The position numbers and the translations under genes were made by a program. Shown piece after piece: positions 17,551-25,457 of a DNA stretch of 64,000 nucleotides. Each line of letters starts with the position of its first letter. Position 1 is the first letter of the stretch. Source of the DNA: an uncultured Bacteroidales bacterium (GTDB taxonomy: Bacteria; Bacteroidota; Bacteroidia; Bacteroidales; F082). The notes below the pieces were generated by a model. The model was given only the letters and a program-made list of their open reading frames with translations. It had not been told where the DNA came from and searched no databases. The stretch covers positions 186,001 to 250,000 of the forward strand of contig CAMHJX010000001.1 of the NCBI GenBank assembly GCA_946185535.1. Direction: 5' to 3'.

Positions 17551-18566
17551 AAAAGCTCTTAGTCATCCGGTTCTCAGCCTTGGGCGACATCGCCATGACG
17601 GTGCCTGTCGTCCACGACTTGGCCATGCAATATCCCGAGTTGGACATCACCATGCTCAGCCGCGAGATGGCGAGACCGTTGTTTGAGCGCATGCCCGGCA
17701 ATGTGCATTTCATTGCCGCCGACCTAAAAGGACGGCACAAAGGCTTGCTCGGGCTCTGCCGACTTTGGCGCGATGCCCATCTGAGCGACTTCGACTACAT
17801 CGCCGATTTCCACGATGTATTGCGTACCTGGTGGCTGCGCAGCGAGGGCTGTCTGCGCCGAAAAAAAGTCGCCAAAATCGACAAGGGACGCAAAGGCAAA
17901 AAGGCCTTGACGCGCCAGAAAAACAAGGTTTTTATGCAACAGGCCACTTCCTTTGAGCGTTATGCTAAGGTGTTGGAGCAGTTGGGGTTTCCAATAAAGC
18001 AACAATTCGTAAAGCTCGACTATTCAGCTTTTTGCGTCTCGCAAAAAGCAGACAATGAGACTTGGGTGGGCATCGCGCCCTTCGCCAAGCATCCCGCCAA
18101 GGTTTATCCTATGGAAAAGATGGAGCTGGTCATCAAGGCCTTGAGCGAAAGGGAAAACACACGCGTCTTTCTTTTCGGAGGCGGAGCAGAGGAGAGCCGA
18201 CAAATCGAGAGCCTTTGCGGCAAATACAACAACGTGCAGCCTGCCAAAAGCCAGCAAGGCTTGCGAGGCGAGCTTGCCCTGATGGGCCAGTTGGACATGA
18301 TGCTCAGCATGGACTCCGCCAACATGCATTTGGCATCGTTGGTGGGCACGAGGGTCGTCTCCATTTGGGGCGGCACACATCCCTTCGCCGGTTTCCTGGG
18401 CTGGAACCAAAAAGCAGAAGATTGCATCCAGTTGGATTTGCCCTGCCGACCCTGCTCGGTGTATGGCAACAAACCGTGCTCCCGCGGCGACTACGCTTGC
18501 ATGAACGGCATTACACCGGAGGTGATTGTTGAAAAAATAGCAGGCTATAGCACTGCAACATTGTAG
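17547..18566 (+). CDS. Glycosyltransferase family 9 (heptosyltransferase-like)
   Basis: 339 residues. GT9 enzymes transfer ADP-heptose or related sugars to the LPS core. The start MKKLLVIRFSALGDIAMTVP has the family's R-x-S-xx-GD motif at residues 8-14. The C-terminal domain shows GIAPFAKHPAKVYPMEKM (nucleotide-sugar site), FLFGGGAEE, and SMDSANMHLASLVGT with GTHPFAG. The frame is open upstream, but this ATG overlaps the DUF4254 stop as ATGA and matches the family start. The sugar donor cannot be told from sequence. Confidence 0.9.
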   Translation: MKKLLVIRFSALGDIAMTVPVVHDLAMQYPELDITMLSREMARPLFERMPGNVHFIAADLKGRHKGLLGLCRLWRDAHLSDFDYIADFHDVLRTWWLRSEGCLRRKKVAKIDKGRKGKKALTRQKNKVFMQQATSFERYAKVLEQLGFPIKQQFVKLDYSAFCVSQKADNETWVGIAPFAKHPAKVYPMEKMELVIKALSERENTRVFLFGGGAEESRQIESLCGKYNNVQPAKSQQGLRGELALMGQLDMMLSMDSANMHLASLVGTRVVSIWGGTHPFAGFLGWNQKAEDCIQLDLPCRPCSVYGNKPCSRGDYACMNGITPEVIVEKIAGYSTATL

Positions 18567-18656
18567 AGCTGCCGCGTTGCGGCTCCCGCATTCCATTTGC
18601 GTTTATACACATTCTATTTACAATCTTAGCGGCTGCCACGATGTGACAGCCCTACA
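18562..18656. repeat. Palindromic element TGTAGAGCTG...CAGCCCTACA
   Basis: Outer arms TGTAGAGCTG and CAGCCCTACA with a GCGGCTGCCACGATGTGACAG inner portion. The right half is nearly the same as in the element at 44497-44567. Confidence 0.7.
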
Positions 18657-18743
18657 TTCTCACGCTATGACAATCTCATTTCCAAAACTTTTTTTATCTT
18701 TGCCCCGTAATCTTTGATTCTTAAATCTTGAAATATGAGAAAG

Positions 18744-18816
18744 CAGTCAGCCATCAGCAGTCAGCCATCAGCCTTGCCTCCAGCGAGCTGACAGCTGATT
18801 GCTGACAGCTGACAGC
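18744..18816. repeat. Hairpin-forming heptamer array (AGTCAGC / GCTGACA)
   Basis: Left arm 18744-18772 (AGTCAGC, CATCAGC units) and right arm 18785-18816 (GCTGACA, GCTGATT units) are complementary; period is exactly 7 bp. It is the sister of 1595-1664 and, as there, sits next to a TTGAATC-type array. Confidence 0.8.
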
Positions 18817-18820
18817 CACT

Positions 18821-18858
18821 TTTGAATCTTAAATCTTAAATCTTAAATCTTTAAATCC
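18821..18858 (+). repeat. Heptamer array TTGAATC/TTAAATC upstream of the FecR-like gene
   Basis: TTGAATC then several TTAAATC units with 7-bp period, ending 8 bases before the TTG start at 18867. Orientation relative to the gene matches the other copies of this family. Confidence 0.8.
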
Positions 18859-18866
18859 TCGAAACC

Positions 18867-20822
18867 TTGAAAAAACTCTACACCACCCTCACCACCCTCG
18901 TGCTGCTGATGACGGCACTGGTGGCAAACGCGCAAACTAAAGTTGAAGGCACGTTAGAGAACGACAGGCATAAGATGAAGTGGAGCATATCAGGCGTCAC
19001 GGTAACGGAAAAAGGGAAGCCGCAGTTTGAAAAGGTCATCTATGCAGGCACAAACGATGGCAACCTCAAACAAGAACTCAGTGGAACCGTTGCTCCTGGT
19101 GCCACCATTACAGCCAATCTGCAGAAAATATCAGGAAAAGGCAAACCGAAGGTTTACATCCAGTTTGATTATTATAAGAAGGGATCCGCTTTCTCTGTTT
19201 ATTATGGCAGGACCATCACTTTTGAGGAGAAAGAATACGAGACAAAGATCTTTAGGGTTCCAAGCGATGCAACAGAAGTTCTTGTATCGATATTCTACCG
19301 CACTCCCGATCCACAGCCCAGGGCATACGCACTCCAAATGGAGGTTCTTGGAACTTTTGAGGTTGGGAATAAAACTCCCGAGCCCGAACAGCAAGGGTAC
19401 GATAGAATAGATGACCCTGATTGCGAGTGCATGAAAAGGCTAAATAACCAAAAGACCGACAGCCATATCCGCTTCAACGACTTGTATGGAGAGGTCTCAA
19501 TCCGACCTAATTGTGAAGACGATGACGCTTATGAATATGCCGAAATAGAGACTATTATCTACGAATGCGACCGCATCAGAACCAAGGAGGAATCTGGGGC
19601 CATCTTGGGTCTGGAAGACATGAGCACGTATTGCATTGGGCCTGAGACTGAATTGGTTATCCAAACAGAAGAAGAAAACATCTCTAAAATTGAGATACTG
19701 CTAGGCACGATGTGGTCAAATCTTAAAAGGATGGCTGAGGGGAAAAGTCTTGAAATTGAATTGTCACAATGCTGTTCTGGTCAAAACGGTACTATCTTCG
19801 CTTTTGAGGAGACGGGTACGGAATCCAAGGTGTGGCTCTTTGTTGGCAAGGTCACAGTCACAAACAAGAAGACGGGTAAGAAGACCGTGCTGCAGCCTGG
19901 ACAGAACATCACCTGCAAGGGCGGCACCTCGGATGTGAAGACCTTCAACATCGAGCAAGGCGCCAAGCAATTCGGCATCCCTATGGACCACATCACCAAC
20001 CACTATACCAACAAGCCCATCAGCAAGATCAACCTTGAGAGCATCTGCAAACCCACAAAAGGCACTTCCACCAAGAAGGAGAACAAAGTCTCCGACAAGA
20101 ACTCCACTGCTGGCAAGAAACCCACCATTGGCAAAAAATCCTCCACCGACAAGAACACCAGCACCGACAAGAACACCAACACTGGCAAGAAACCCACCAT
20201 TAAAAAGAAATCCTCCTCCGACAAGAACACCGACACCGACAAGAACACCAACGCTGGCAAGAAACCCACCATTGGCAAGAAATCGAACACCTCAACGCCC
20301 AAAGGTCAATACGCCCGCTATGGGGTGAAGTGCGGCATCGTGAAGCGCGTTGAAGACGGCGGCGACATTCGCATGTACTACACCACTTGGTGGGACGACT
20401 ACGGCCGCCTGGAGCGCAGCGAGATCACACATTGCGAGGAAAAGGTCGGCGGCAAGTGGAAGAGCGCCACTGCACCCCAGATTAAAAACCTCATCGTCGA
20501 CGACAAGCACTATATGTACAGCAAGAGCACGGGCTGGACGCAAACGAAAAACAACGAGACCAACTTCCTGGGCAGCGGCTCGAAGACGGTGGACGGCTGC
20601 AAACTGGAGAAAAACGGCACTGCCACGGTGAAAGGCAAACTTTGCGACATCTTCAAGGGCAAGCGTAACGGCACCACCATCGAGTACTACATTTGGGAAG
20701 GCATTCCCATGAAGCGGGTGGAGAAAGACTCCGACGGAACCATGACCACCACGATCGAGAGCATCGAACTGCCCGCAAGCGTCGACGCCTCGCTGTTCAA
20801 GATTCCCAATGTCAAACGGTGA
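18867..20822 (+). CDS. Secreted FecR-like protein with Lys/Thr repeat linker
   Basis: 651 residues, TTG start (no better ATG; the signal peptide MKKLYTTLTTLVLLMTALVA follows at once). Parts: an unrecognised beta-rich N-terminal domain (24-165); a FecR-like domain (about 205-360) with CDRIRTKEESGAIL, IGPETELVI, KIEILLGTMW, WLFVGKVTVTN and VLQPGQNITCKGG; a repeat linker of KKPTIGKKS and DKNTxTDKNT units (about 405-475); and a C-terminal domain with cysteines and GSGSKTVDGCKLEKNG resembling DUF4412-type folds. FecR domains usually relay iron-uptake signals, but there is no ECF sigma or TonB receptor gene here, so that role is doubtful. The end overlaps menG by 14 bp. Confidence 0.75.
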   Translation: MKKLYTTLTTLVLLMTALVANAQTKVEGTLENDRHKMKWSISGVTVTEKGKPQFEKVIYAGTNDGNLKQELSGTVAPGATITANLQKISGKGKPKVYIQFDYYKKGSAFSVYYGRTITFEEKEYETKIFRVPSDATEVLVSIFYRTPDPQPRAYALQMEVLGTFEVGNKTPEPEQQGYDRIDDPDCECMKRLNNQKTDSHIRFNDLYGEVSIRPNCEDDDAYEYAEIETIIYECDRIRTKEESGAILGLEDMSTYCIGPETELVIQTEEENISKIEILLGTMWSNLKRMAEGKSLEIELSQCCSGQNGTIFAFEETGTESKVWLFVGKVTVTNKKTGKKTVLQPGQNITCKGGTSDVKTFNIEQGAKQFGIPMDHITNHYTNKPISKINLESICKPTKGTSTKKENKVSDKNSTAGKKPTIGKKSSTDKNTSTDKNTNTGKKPTIKKKSSSDKNTDTDKNTNAGKKPTIGKKSNTSTPKGQYARYGVKCGIVKRVEDGGDIRMYYTTWWDDYGRLERSEITHCEEKVGGKWKSATAPQIKNLIVDDKHYMYSKSTGWTQTKNNETNFLGSGSKTVDGCKLEKNGTATVKGKLCDIFKGKRNGTTIEYYIWEGIPMKRVEKDSDGTMTTTIESIELPASVDASLFKIPNVKR

Positions 20823-21537
20823 AGTGAAGTTCGCGCCTGAAATGAGCACTTCCCCCATCGCCGCCATGTTCGACCGCATCTCGCCTAAGTACGATGCGCT
20901 CAACCACCTGCTCTCCTTAAATATAGATAAGGAGTGGCGGAAAAAGACCGCCAAAGCCGTCGCGAAAAGCCAGCCCAAAGCCATTTTGGACCTTGCCACG
21001 GGCACGGCAGACTTGGCCCTCGCCTTGGCGAAACGCAACCCTCATGCGCACATCATCGGGATGGACATCTCGGAGAAGATGCTCGACATCGGCAAGGCCA
21101 AGGTCGCCCAACGAAAGATGGAAAGCCAAATCGAATTGCGCCTTGGCGATGCGGCGGCATTGCCTTTTGGGGACAACAGCTTCGATGCCGTCACGGTGGC
21201 CTTCGGTGTGCGCAACTTCGAGGATTTGGGCAAAGGCCTTTCTGGAATCAGCCGCGTCCTGAAGCCAGGCGGGCAAGCCGTCATCTTGGAGTTCTCGATG
21301 CCAGAAAGGTTCCCTGTGAAGCAACTTTACCGATTCTATTTCAAGCGTTTGCTGCCCTTCATTGGGAAAATCGTTTCAAAGGATAAAGGTGCGTACACAT
21401 ACCTTCCCGCTTCGGTGGAACGGTTTCCGAAACCGAAAGCCTTTCTTGAGTTGCTGGCACAACATGGGCTCATCCATGGTACCGTTCGTCCACTGACATT
21501 CGGCATTGCCACCTTATACTGCGCCGAAAGGCAATGA
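20809..21537 (+). CDS. menG: Demethylmenaquinone methyltransferase
   Basis: 242 residues from the ATG at 20809 (a later ATG at 20842 is also possible). The enzyme uses S-adenosylmethionine to methylate demethylmenaquinone, the last step of menaquinone synthesis. UbiE/MenG motifs visible: FDRISPKYDALNHLLSLNID, LDLATGTADLALALA (SAM motif I), GMDISEKMLDIGK, VTVAFGVRNFEDL, and the post-motif FYFKRLLPFIG and YTYLPASVERFP. The start overlaps the previous gene, and porT follows 90 bp downstream, a known linkage in T9SS-bearing Bacteroidota. Confidence 0.93.
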   Translation: MSNGEVKFAPEMSTSPIAAMFDRISPKYDALNHLLSLNIDKEWRKKTAKAVAKSQPKAILDLATGTADLALALAKRNPHAHIIGMDISEKMLDIGKAKVAQRKMESQIELRLGDAAALPFGDNSFDAVTVAFGVRNFEDLGKGLSGISRVLKPGGQAVILEFSMPERFPVKQLYRFYFKRLLPFIGKIVSKDKGAYTYLPASVERFPKPKAFLELLAQHGLIHGTVRPLTFGIATLYCAERQ

Positions 21538-21556
21538 AGCGTATTGCTTTTTTTCC

Positions 21557-21564
21557 TAATTTTG
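21557..21564 (+). promoter_or_regulatory. -7 promoter box for porT
   Basis: TAATTTTG followed by CCGCCG, 63 bases before the porT start, so porT may be transcribed separately from menG. Confidence 0.45.
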
Positions 21565-21627
21565 CCGCCGTTATCTGCAATAAAAGCGGGCAAACCTCGT
21601 TTATTATACGTTTAATACCAAAGAATC

Positions 21628-22446
21628 TTGAAAAAAGCGCTGAAAATACTAGCTGTCGCGTTGTTGCTTGCCGCAACGGTCGTCCCAGCCCAAGCCCAAA
21701 GGAGAGTCATCCACTATTTGCCCAAATACGAGAATGAGCCGTATCATTTCGGGTTTTTGTTGGCCTATAACCAGATGATGTACACCATCAAAACGGTTGA
21801 AGATTATCAAAACAAAGTAATATTATATGATTCGTCTCTCGACAAATTAGTACCTTTCGGGCTTTCAAATGCACAGAGCCTCACTATTTATAACATAGAG
21901 ACAAAACAAACGCCTGGCTTTACAGTAGGTATCGTTGGCAGTAAACGTCTAGGGCGCTATTTTGATCTGCGTTTCATCCCTTCATTAAGTTTCAGTGACC
22001 GCCAATTGAAATATGACATTGCCGTATTAAACAATGACGGTAATACTGACATGAAACATTTGGAAAAGGCCATTTTTACTACGTTCGTTGAATTTCCGCT
22101 TAATATAAAATACCGATCGAAACGCTACAACAATATTGGAGCATACGTCTTTGGAGGTGTCAATCCCAAACTTGACCTCGCAACGCAAAAAAAGAATTTG
22201 ATAACCTACATCAACGCCCAAGGACAACAGGTTGATCAAATCGCCAACTTTGTTACCAAACGAATCGACCTTGCTGGTGAAATCGGTGTCGGATTCGACT
22301 TCTACAACCAATGGTTCAAGATGGGTGTCGAAGTAAAAATGAGCTACGGCTTGCTTGATATTGTAAAGAACGAAGTACCTATCTACACTACCCCAATTGA
22401 CCAATTGCACAACAAAATGTTCCAAGTATCGTTTTTGTTCGAATAA
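21628..22446 (+). CDS. porT: T9SS protein PorT
   Basis: 272 residues with a TTG start and a signal peptide (MKKALKILAVALLLAATVVP, cut after AQAQ). PorT is an outer-membrane beta-barrel needed for type IX secretion. The N-terminal RRVIHYLPKYENEPYHFGF followed by alternating short amphipathic strands (FTVGIVGSKRLGRYFDLRFI, IGAYVFGGVNPKL) and a C-terminal FQVSFLFE fits the family. Its place just after menG is the conserved position in T9SS organisms. This gene and the sorting domains in the window support a working T9SS. Confidence 0.88.
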   Translation: MKKALKILAVALLLAATVVPAQAQRRVIHYLPKYENEPYHFGFLLAYNQMMYTIKTVEDYQNKVILYDSSLDKLVPFGLSNAQSLTIYNIETKQTPGFTVGIVGSKRLGRYFDLRFIPSLSFSDRQLKYDIAVLNNDGNTDMKHLEKAIFTTFVEFPLNIKYRSKRYNNIGAYVFGGVNPKLDLATQKKNLITYINAQGQQVDQIANFVTKRIDLAGEIGVGFDFYNQWFKMGVEVKMSYGLLDIVKNEVPIYTTPIDQLHNKMFQVSFLFE

Positions 22447-22536
22447 TAACACTTGTTTACAACATTATAAATCAACGTCTTACAAAAAAATTTTCAAAAA
22501 ACTGAAGGATTTTATTGTTGGTATCAAAATTTTGTC

Positions 22537-22544
22537 TAATTTTG
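22537..22544 (+). promoter_or_regulatory. -7 promoter box for tRNA-Glu
   Basis: TAATTTTG with ATTG 19 bases upstream (22514-22517); 23 bases before the tRNA. Confidence 0.6.
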
Positions 22545-22567
22545 CAGCGTCAAAAATGACACGAAGT

Positions 22568-22644
22568 GGTCTCTTCGTCTAGTCTGGTCAGGACGTCAGG
22601 TTTTCATCCTGGTAACTCGGGTTCAAATCCCGGAGAGACTACCA
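22568..22644 (+). tRNA. tRNA-Glu (anticodon TTC)
   Basis: Folds as a full cloverleaf: acceptor GGTCTCT/AGAGACT, anticodon stem CAGG/CCTG with loop TTTTCAT giving TTC, T-loop GTTCAAATC, and an encoded CCA at 22642-22644. Confidence 0.95.
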
Positions 22645-22651
22645 AAACAAA

Positions 22652-22686
22652 CCCTAACTCATTGAAAAACAGAGTTAGGGTTTTTT
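22652..22686 (+). terminator. Rho-independent terminator after tRNA-Glu
   Basis: Stem CCCTAACTC/GAGTTAGGG (9 bp) with an 11-12 base loop, followed by TTTTTT. Confidence 0.9.
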
Positions 22687-22729
22687 ATTTGCACTATATT
22701 TGCACTATATTTGCCCTATTTTTGCCCCA
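22687..22729 (+). repeat. 11-bp tandem array ATTTGCACTAT
   Basis: ATTTGCACTAT twice, ATTTGCCCTAT, then a partial TTTTGCCCC. Junctions read TATATTTG, identical to a -7 promoter box. Confidence 0.75.
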
Positions 22730-22779
22730 CACGTGTCAACTGCATGTCAACCGATGAGGGTAATGCAGGGCAAAAACAA

Positions 22780-22813
22780 AAGGAAGCCATGACACCTCAT
22801 GACTTCCTTTTTT
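22780..22813. terminator. Bidirectional terminator between two tRNA genes
   Basis: Stem GGAAGCCATGA/TCATGACTTCC with a short loop and flanking A and T runs, lying between the convergent tRNA-Glu and tRNA-Val genes. Confidence 0.8.
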
Positions 22814-22814
22814 G

Positions 22815-22889
22815 TGGGAACTGTTGGACTCGAACCAACGACCCCCGCCTTGTAAGGGCGATGCTCTGAACCAACTGAGCTAAGCTCCC
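22815..22889 (-). tRNA. tRNA-Val (anticodon TAC)
   Basis: On the minus strand: acceptor GGGAGCT/AGTTCCC with one G-U pair, D-arm AGCTCAGTTGGTTCAGAGC, anticodon loop CTTACAA giving TAC, T-arm GTTGGTTCGAGTCCAAC. CCA is not encoded. Confidence 0.95.
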
Positions 22890-22907
22890 TTTTGCTTTTT
22901 CGCGCTG

Positions 22908-22915
22908 CAAAAATA
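22908..22915 (-). promoter_or_regulatory. -7 promoter box for tRNA-Val
   Basis: TATTTTTG followed by GCAGC on the minus strand, with TTTG 22 bases upstream (22938-22941). Confidence 0.6.
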
Positions 22916-22943
22916 GGCTTTTTTTCGTTTTTTTCAGCAAAAA

Positions 22944-22976
22944 ATTGTACTTTTTTAATCTTTTTCATTATTTTTG
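22944..22976 (+). promoter_or_regulatory. Promoter for the TIM44-like gene
   Basis: ATTG (22944-22947), 21 bases, then TATTTTTG (22969-22976); 37 bases before the start codon at 23014. Confidence 0.6.
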
Positions 22977-23013
22977 TAGGTTTTAATGAGATACTCATCA
23001 ACGCATAAGCATT

Positions 23014-23925
23014 ATGAAAAAACTGGATTTCAACAAATTAAGACGATACTTACCTTTCCTTTTCATTGTCTTGGCTCTGCTATGCTGCACGATGGCCATT
23101 GCCGACGTTGGCAACCAAAACCGCTATAGCAGCGGCGGAGGTGGTTATGATGGCGGTGGCAGTGGCGACTGGGGAGTCATCATCGGTTACCTGATCGGAT
23201 TAATGATTGACAACCCTGTGTTGGGTATGATTGTGCTCGTTATCCTTGTCGTGGTTGTCTTAATCAGCAGGAGAAAGGCCAAGAAGCAAGCTTCTGACCC
23301 CAATATCATCAACCAGCGAGTGAACCAACAGGCCAGTAATGACTTCAACTTCGACAACAGTGCTGCGGTGGCTGCGCAAATCCAAGCCATCGACCCGGCC
23401 TTCTCATCCGACAAGTTCATCGGCTTCGCTCGTGAGGTGTTTATGACCATACAAGCCGCCTGGACTGCCAAGGACTGGAAGCCCATCCGCCCCTTTGAGA
23501 GCGAGTCTTTGTTCAATACACACAAACAACAATTAGACGAATACATCCGCCTCGGCAAGACCAACGTGGTGGAAAAGATTGCCATCAAGCACTGCTCACT
23601 GCAATCGTTCACCCAAGACGGCGACAAGGAAGTGCTGATCGTGGCGCTCAACGCCGTGATGCGCGACTATGTCATCGACGACGCCACCAAGAAGGTGCTG
23701 GAGAGCGACCCCAACCGCGACTGGTATATGAAATACGAGATGGTCTTCAACCGCAAGGCCGGCCTGAAGACCAACCCGGGCAAGAAAGGCAACGCCATCA
23801 CCAACTGCCCCAACTGCGGCGCCCCGACCGAAGTCACCTCTTCGGGCCAATGCGCCTATTGCGGCAGCGTCATCACCAATGGTGAACACGATTGGGTGCT
23901 GACGGATATCCATTCTCGAAATTAG
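23014..23925 (+). CDS. TIM44-like membrane protein with zinc ribbon
   Basis: 303 residues. A signal-anchor (about 15-32), a Gly/Ser/Tyr-rich stretch, a second membrane helix (about 69-90, MIVLVILVVVVLIS), then a TIM44-like domain (about 125-250; SDKFIGFAREVFMTIQAAWTA, ALNAVMRDYVID) and a C-terminal zinc ribbon with CPNCGAP and CAYCGS. TIM44-like bacterial proteins bind or remodel membranes. It precedes the SPFH/zinc-ribbon gene by 111 bp on the same strand; a similar grouping of an SPFH protein with zinc-ribbon partners is known from Bacillus YdjGHI, so the two may act together in envelope stress (inference). Confidence 0.75.
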   Translation: MKKLDFNKLRRYLPFLFIVLALLCCTMAIADVGNQNRYSSGGGGYDGGGSGDWGVIIGYLIGLMIDNPVLGMIVLVILVVVVLISRRKAKKQASDPNIINQRVNQQASNDFNFDNSAAVAAQIQAIDPAFSSDKFIGFAREVFMTIQAAWTAKDWKPIRPFESESLFNTHKQQLDEYIRLGKTNVVEKIAIKHCSLQSFTQDGDKEVLIVALNAVMRDYVIDDATKKVLESDPNRDWYMKYEMVFNRKAGLKTNPGKKGNAITNCPNCGAPTEVTSSGQCAYCGSVITNGEHDWVLTDIHSRN

Positions 23926-23955
23926 CCGTGCATCTCTAAAAAATCCATATTATTT

Positions 23956-23977
23956 GAGACGCGATAAATCGCGTCTC
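23956..23977. repeat. Palindrome GAGACGCGAT/ATCGCGTCTC
   Basis: Perfect 10-bp arms with an AA centre in the gap between the TIM44-like and SPFH genes; same family as 12977-12998 and 25315-25344. Confidence 0.8.
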
Positions 23978-24036
23978 TACAAACAGAAACAACAATTTCA
24001 ACGATAAACAAATCAACAATTAAACAAAAAAAAACT

Positions 24037-25302
24037 ATGGGACTAATTAAAGCAATAGCAGGCTCCATCGGTGGCACTCTGAAAGACCAATGGTTAGACC
24101 TAATCAAATGCGACAACATGGACATGGAAACCCTGATGGTGAAGCAAACCACCAAGACGGGTCAAATCTCAAAAGGCAGCCGTATCCTCGTGGCTCCCGG
24201 CCAAGTGGCCGTCATCTACGACAGCGGCTCAGTGCTTGATGCCACAGCTGAAGAGGGTGTCTACACCTTCGACCAATCCTCATCGCCCTCCTTCTTCGGC
24301 GGACAGTTTGGTCCCGTCTTCAAGGAGATGTGGCAACGTTTCACCTACGGTGGCACGCCCGCCAAGGAACAGGCCGTGTTCTTCTTCAACATCAAGGAGA
24401 TTCTGGACAACAAGTTCGGCACTGCCACGCCTATCCCCTTCCAGGACTGGTCGCACGCCATCCCGAACCAGATGACCAACTCGCTGAGCCCGATGGGCGT
24501 CAACGTTCGTTGCTATGGTAAATACACCTTCCGACTCGACGACGTGGCCATCTTCATGCGCAACCATGCCGGTACGGCCAATGTGGTGAAGAAAAACCAA
24601 ATCACCGAGCAGATGCGCAGTGAGGTGATTGCCGCCTTCCAGAATGTGCTCAACGAGATGGGCAACAGCAAACACCGCGTACCCGTGCTCGAACTCCCGA
24701 GCTACACCGATGAGATGAAACAGGTGATGGACGAGCGCGTGTTCGACGAACCCATCCGTGCCCGTGGTATCCGTTTGGTCAGCTTCACCGTGGAATCGGT
24801 CTCATTAGATGATGCCAGCCAGCAGAAGATCGACCGTTACGAATACAGTTCCAACTCGATGATGCAGCAAGGCAAGATCATCGACGTCATGGAAACCGCA
24901 GCTGGCAACGAAGCTGGCGCTGGCAATGCCTTCATCGGCCTCGGCATGATGAACGCTGGCACAGGCGGCATGACCGGTGGTGCCATGCAGAATGCTTGGA
25001 ACAACCAAGGCCAACAGACCAACTACGACCCCTACAACCAAGGTGGCCAAGCCGCCCCGAAAGGCGTTCCCTGCCCGAAGTGCGGCACGATGATTACCGG
25101 CAAGTTCTGCCCCGAGTGTGGCACGCCCGCTCCGGCTCCCAAGCCCATGATGAAATGCCCGAAGTGCGGCGCTGAAAGCACAGGCAAGTTCTGCCCTGAA
25201 TGCGGTACGCCCATGGCGACAGTAGGTCCAAAGAGATGTCCGAAGTGCGGTACCGAAGTGACGGGCAAGTTCTGCCCTGAATGCGGCACACCTGTGGAAT
25301 AA
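24037..25302 (+). CDS. SPFH-domain (YdjI-like) protein with three double-CxxC zinc ribbons
   Basis: 421 residues. The SPFH (virion-core-like/YdjI) domain covers about 25-290: ISKGSRILVAPGQVAVIYDS, GVNVRCYGKYTFRL, ITEQMRSEVIAAFQNVL, and RARGIRLVSFTVESVSL. A Gly/Asn/Gln-rich linker follows (about 295-345). The C-terminus holds three tandem zinc ribbons, each CPKCG(T/A) then FCPECGTP about 10 residues later, near residues 349, 375 and 402. SPFH proteins form membrane microdomains; in Bacillus YdjI helps PspA find the membrane. A perfect palindrome lies 13 bp after the stop. Confidence 0.85.
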   Translation: MGLIKAIAGSIGGTLKDQWLDLIKCDNMDMETLMVKQTTKTGQISKGSRILVAPGQVAVIYDSGSVLDATAEEGVYTFDQSSSPSFFGGQFGPVFKEMWQRFTYGGTPAKEQAVFFFNIKEILDNKFGTATPIPFQDWSHAIPNQMTNSLSPMGVNVRCYGKYTFRLDDVAIFMRNHAGTANVVKKNQITEQMRSEVIAAFQNVLNEMGNSKHRVPVLELPSYTDEMKQVMDERVFDEPIRARGIRLVSFTVESVSLDDASQQKIDRYEYSSNSMMQQGKIIDVMETAAGNEAGAGNAFIGLGMMNAGTGGMTGGAMQNAWNNQGQQTNYDPYNQGGQAAPKGVPCPKCGTMITGKFCPECGTPAPAPKPMMKCPKCGAESTGKFCPECGTPMATVGPKRCPKCGTEVTGKFCPECGTPVE

Positions 25303-25314
25303 ACCCATAAAAAA

Positions 25315-25344
25315 TGTAGAGACGGTGTGCACACCGTCTCTACA
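25315..25344. repeat. Perfect 30-bp palindrome TGTAGAGACG...CGTCTCTACA
   Basis: Arms TGTAGAGACGGTGTG and CACACCGTCTCTACA are perfect and abut. It lies between the SPFH gene and the convergent tRNA-Gly and may end transcription from both. Confidence 0.9.
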
Positions 25345-25358
25345 TCGTGTTTATCGCG

Positions 25359-25431
25359 AGCGAATAACGGGGTTCGAACCCGCGACCCTCAGCTTGGGAA
25401 GCTGATGCTCTACCAACTGAGCTACATTCGC
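25359..25431 (-). tRNA. tRNA-Gly (anticodon CCC)
   Basis: On the minus strand: acceptor GCGAATG/TATTCGC, D-arm AGCTCAGTTGGTAGAGC, anticodon stem TCAGC/GCTGA with loop TTCCCAA giving CCC, T-arm CGGGTTCGAACCCCG. CCA is not encoded. Confidence 0.94.
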
Positions 25432-25443
25432 ATTTATCGGGTG

Positions 25444-25451
25444 CAAAAATA
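25444..25451 (-). promoter_or_regulatory. -7 promoter box for tRNA-Gly
   Basis: TATTTTTG followed by GCACC on the minus strand, 12 bases before the tRNA 5' end. Confidence 0.55.
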
Positions 25452-25457
25452 CACAAT

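Larger units (their letters stand above)
18657..18866 (+). other. Leader region with promoter box and composite heptamer arrays
   Basis: Contains a TATCTTTG -7 box at 18695-18702, a short TTGATTC/TTAAATC array at 18711-18733, the hairpin array at 18744-18816 and a second TTAAATC array at 18821-18858 that leads into the TTG start of the FecR-like gene. I see no coding region here. Confidence 0.7.

Noticed and set aside
22568..22760. Integrated element with att site at tRNA-Glu
   Set aside because: The tRNA is intact and followed by its terminator, and I see no integrase or duplicated tRNA end nearby.
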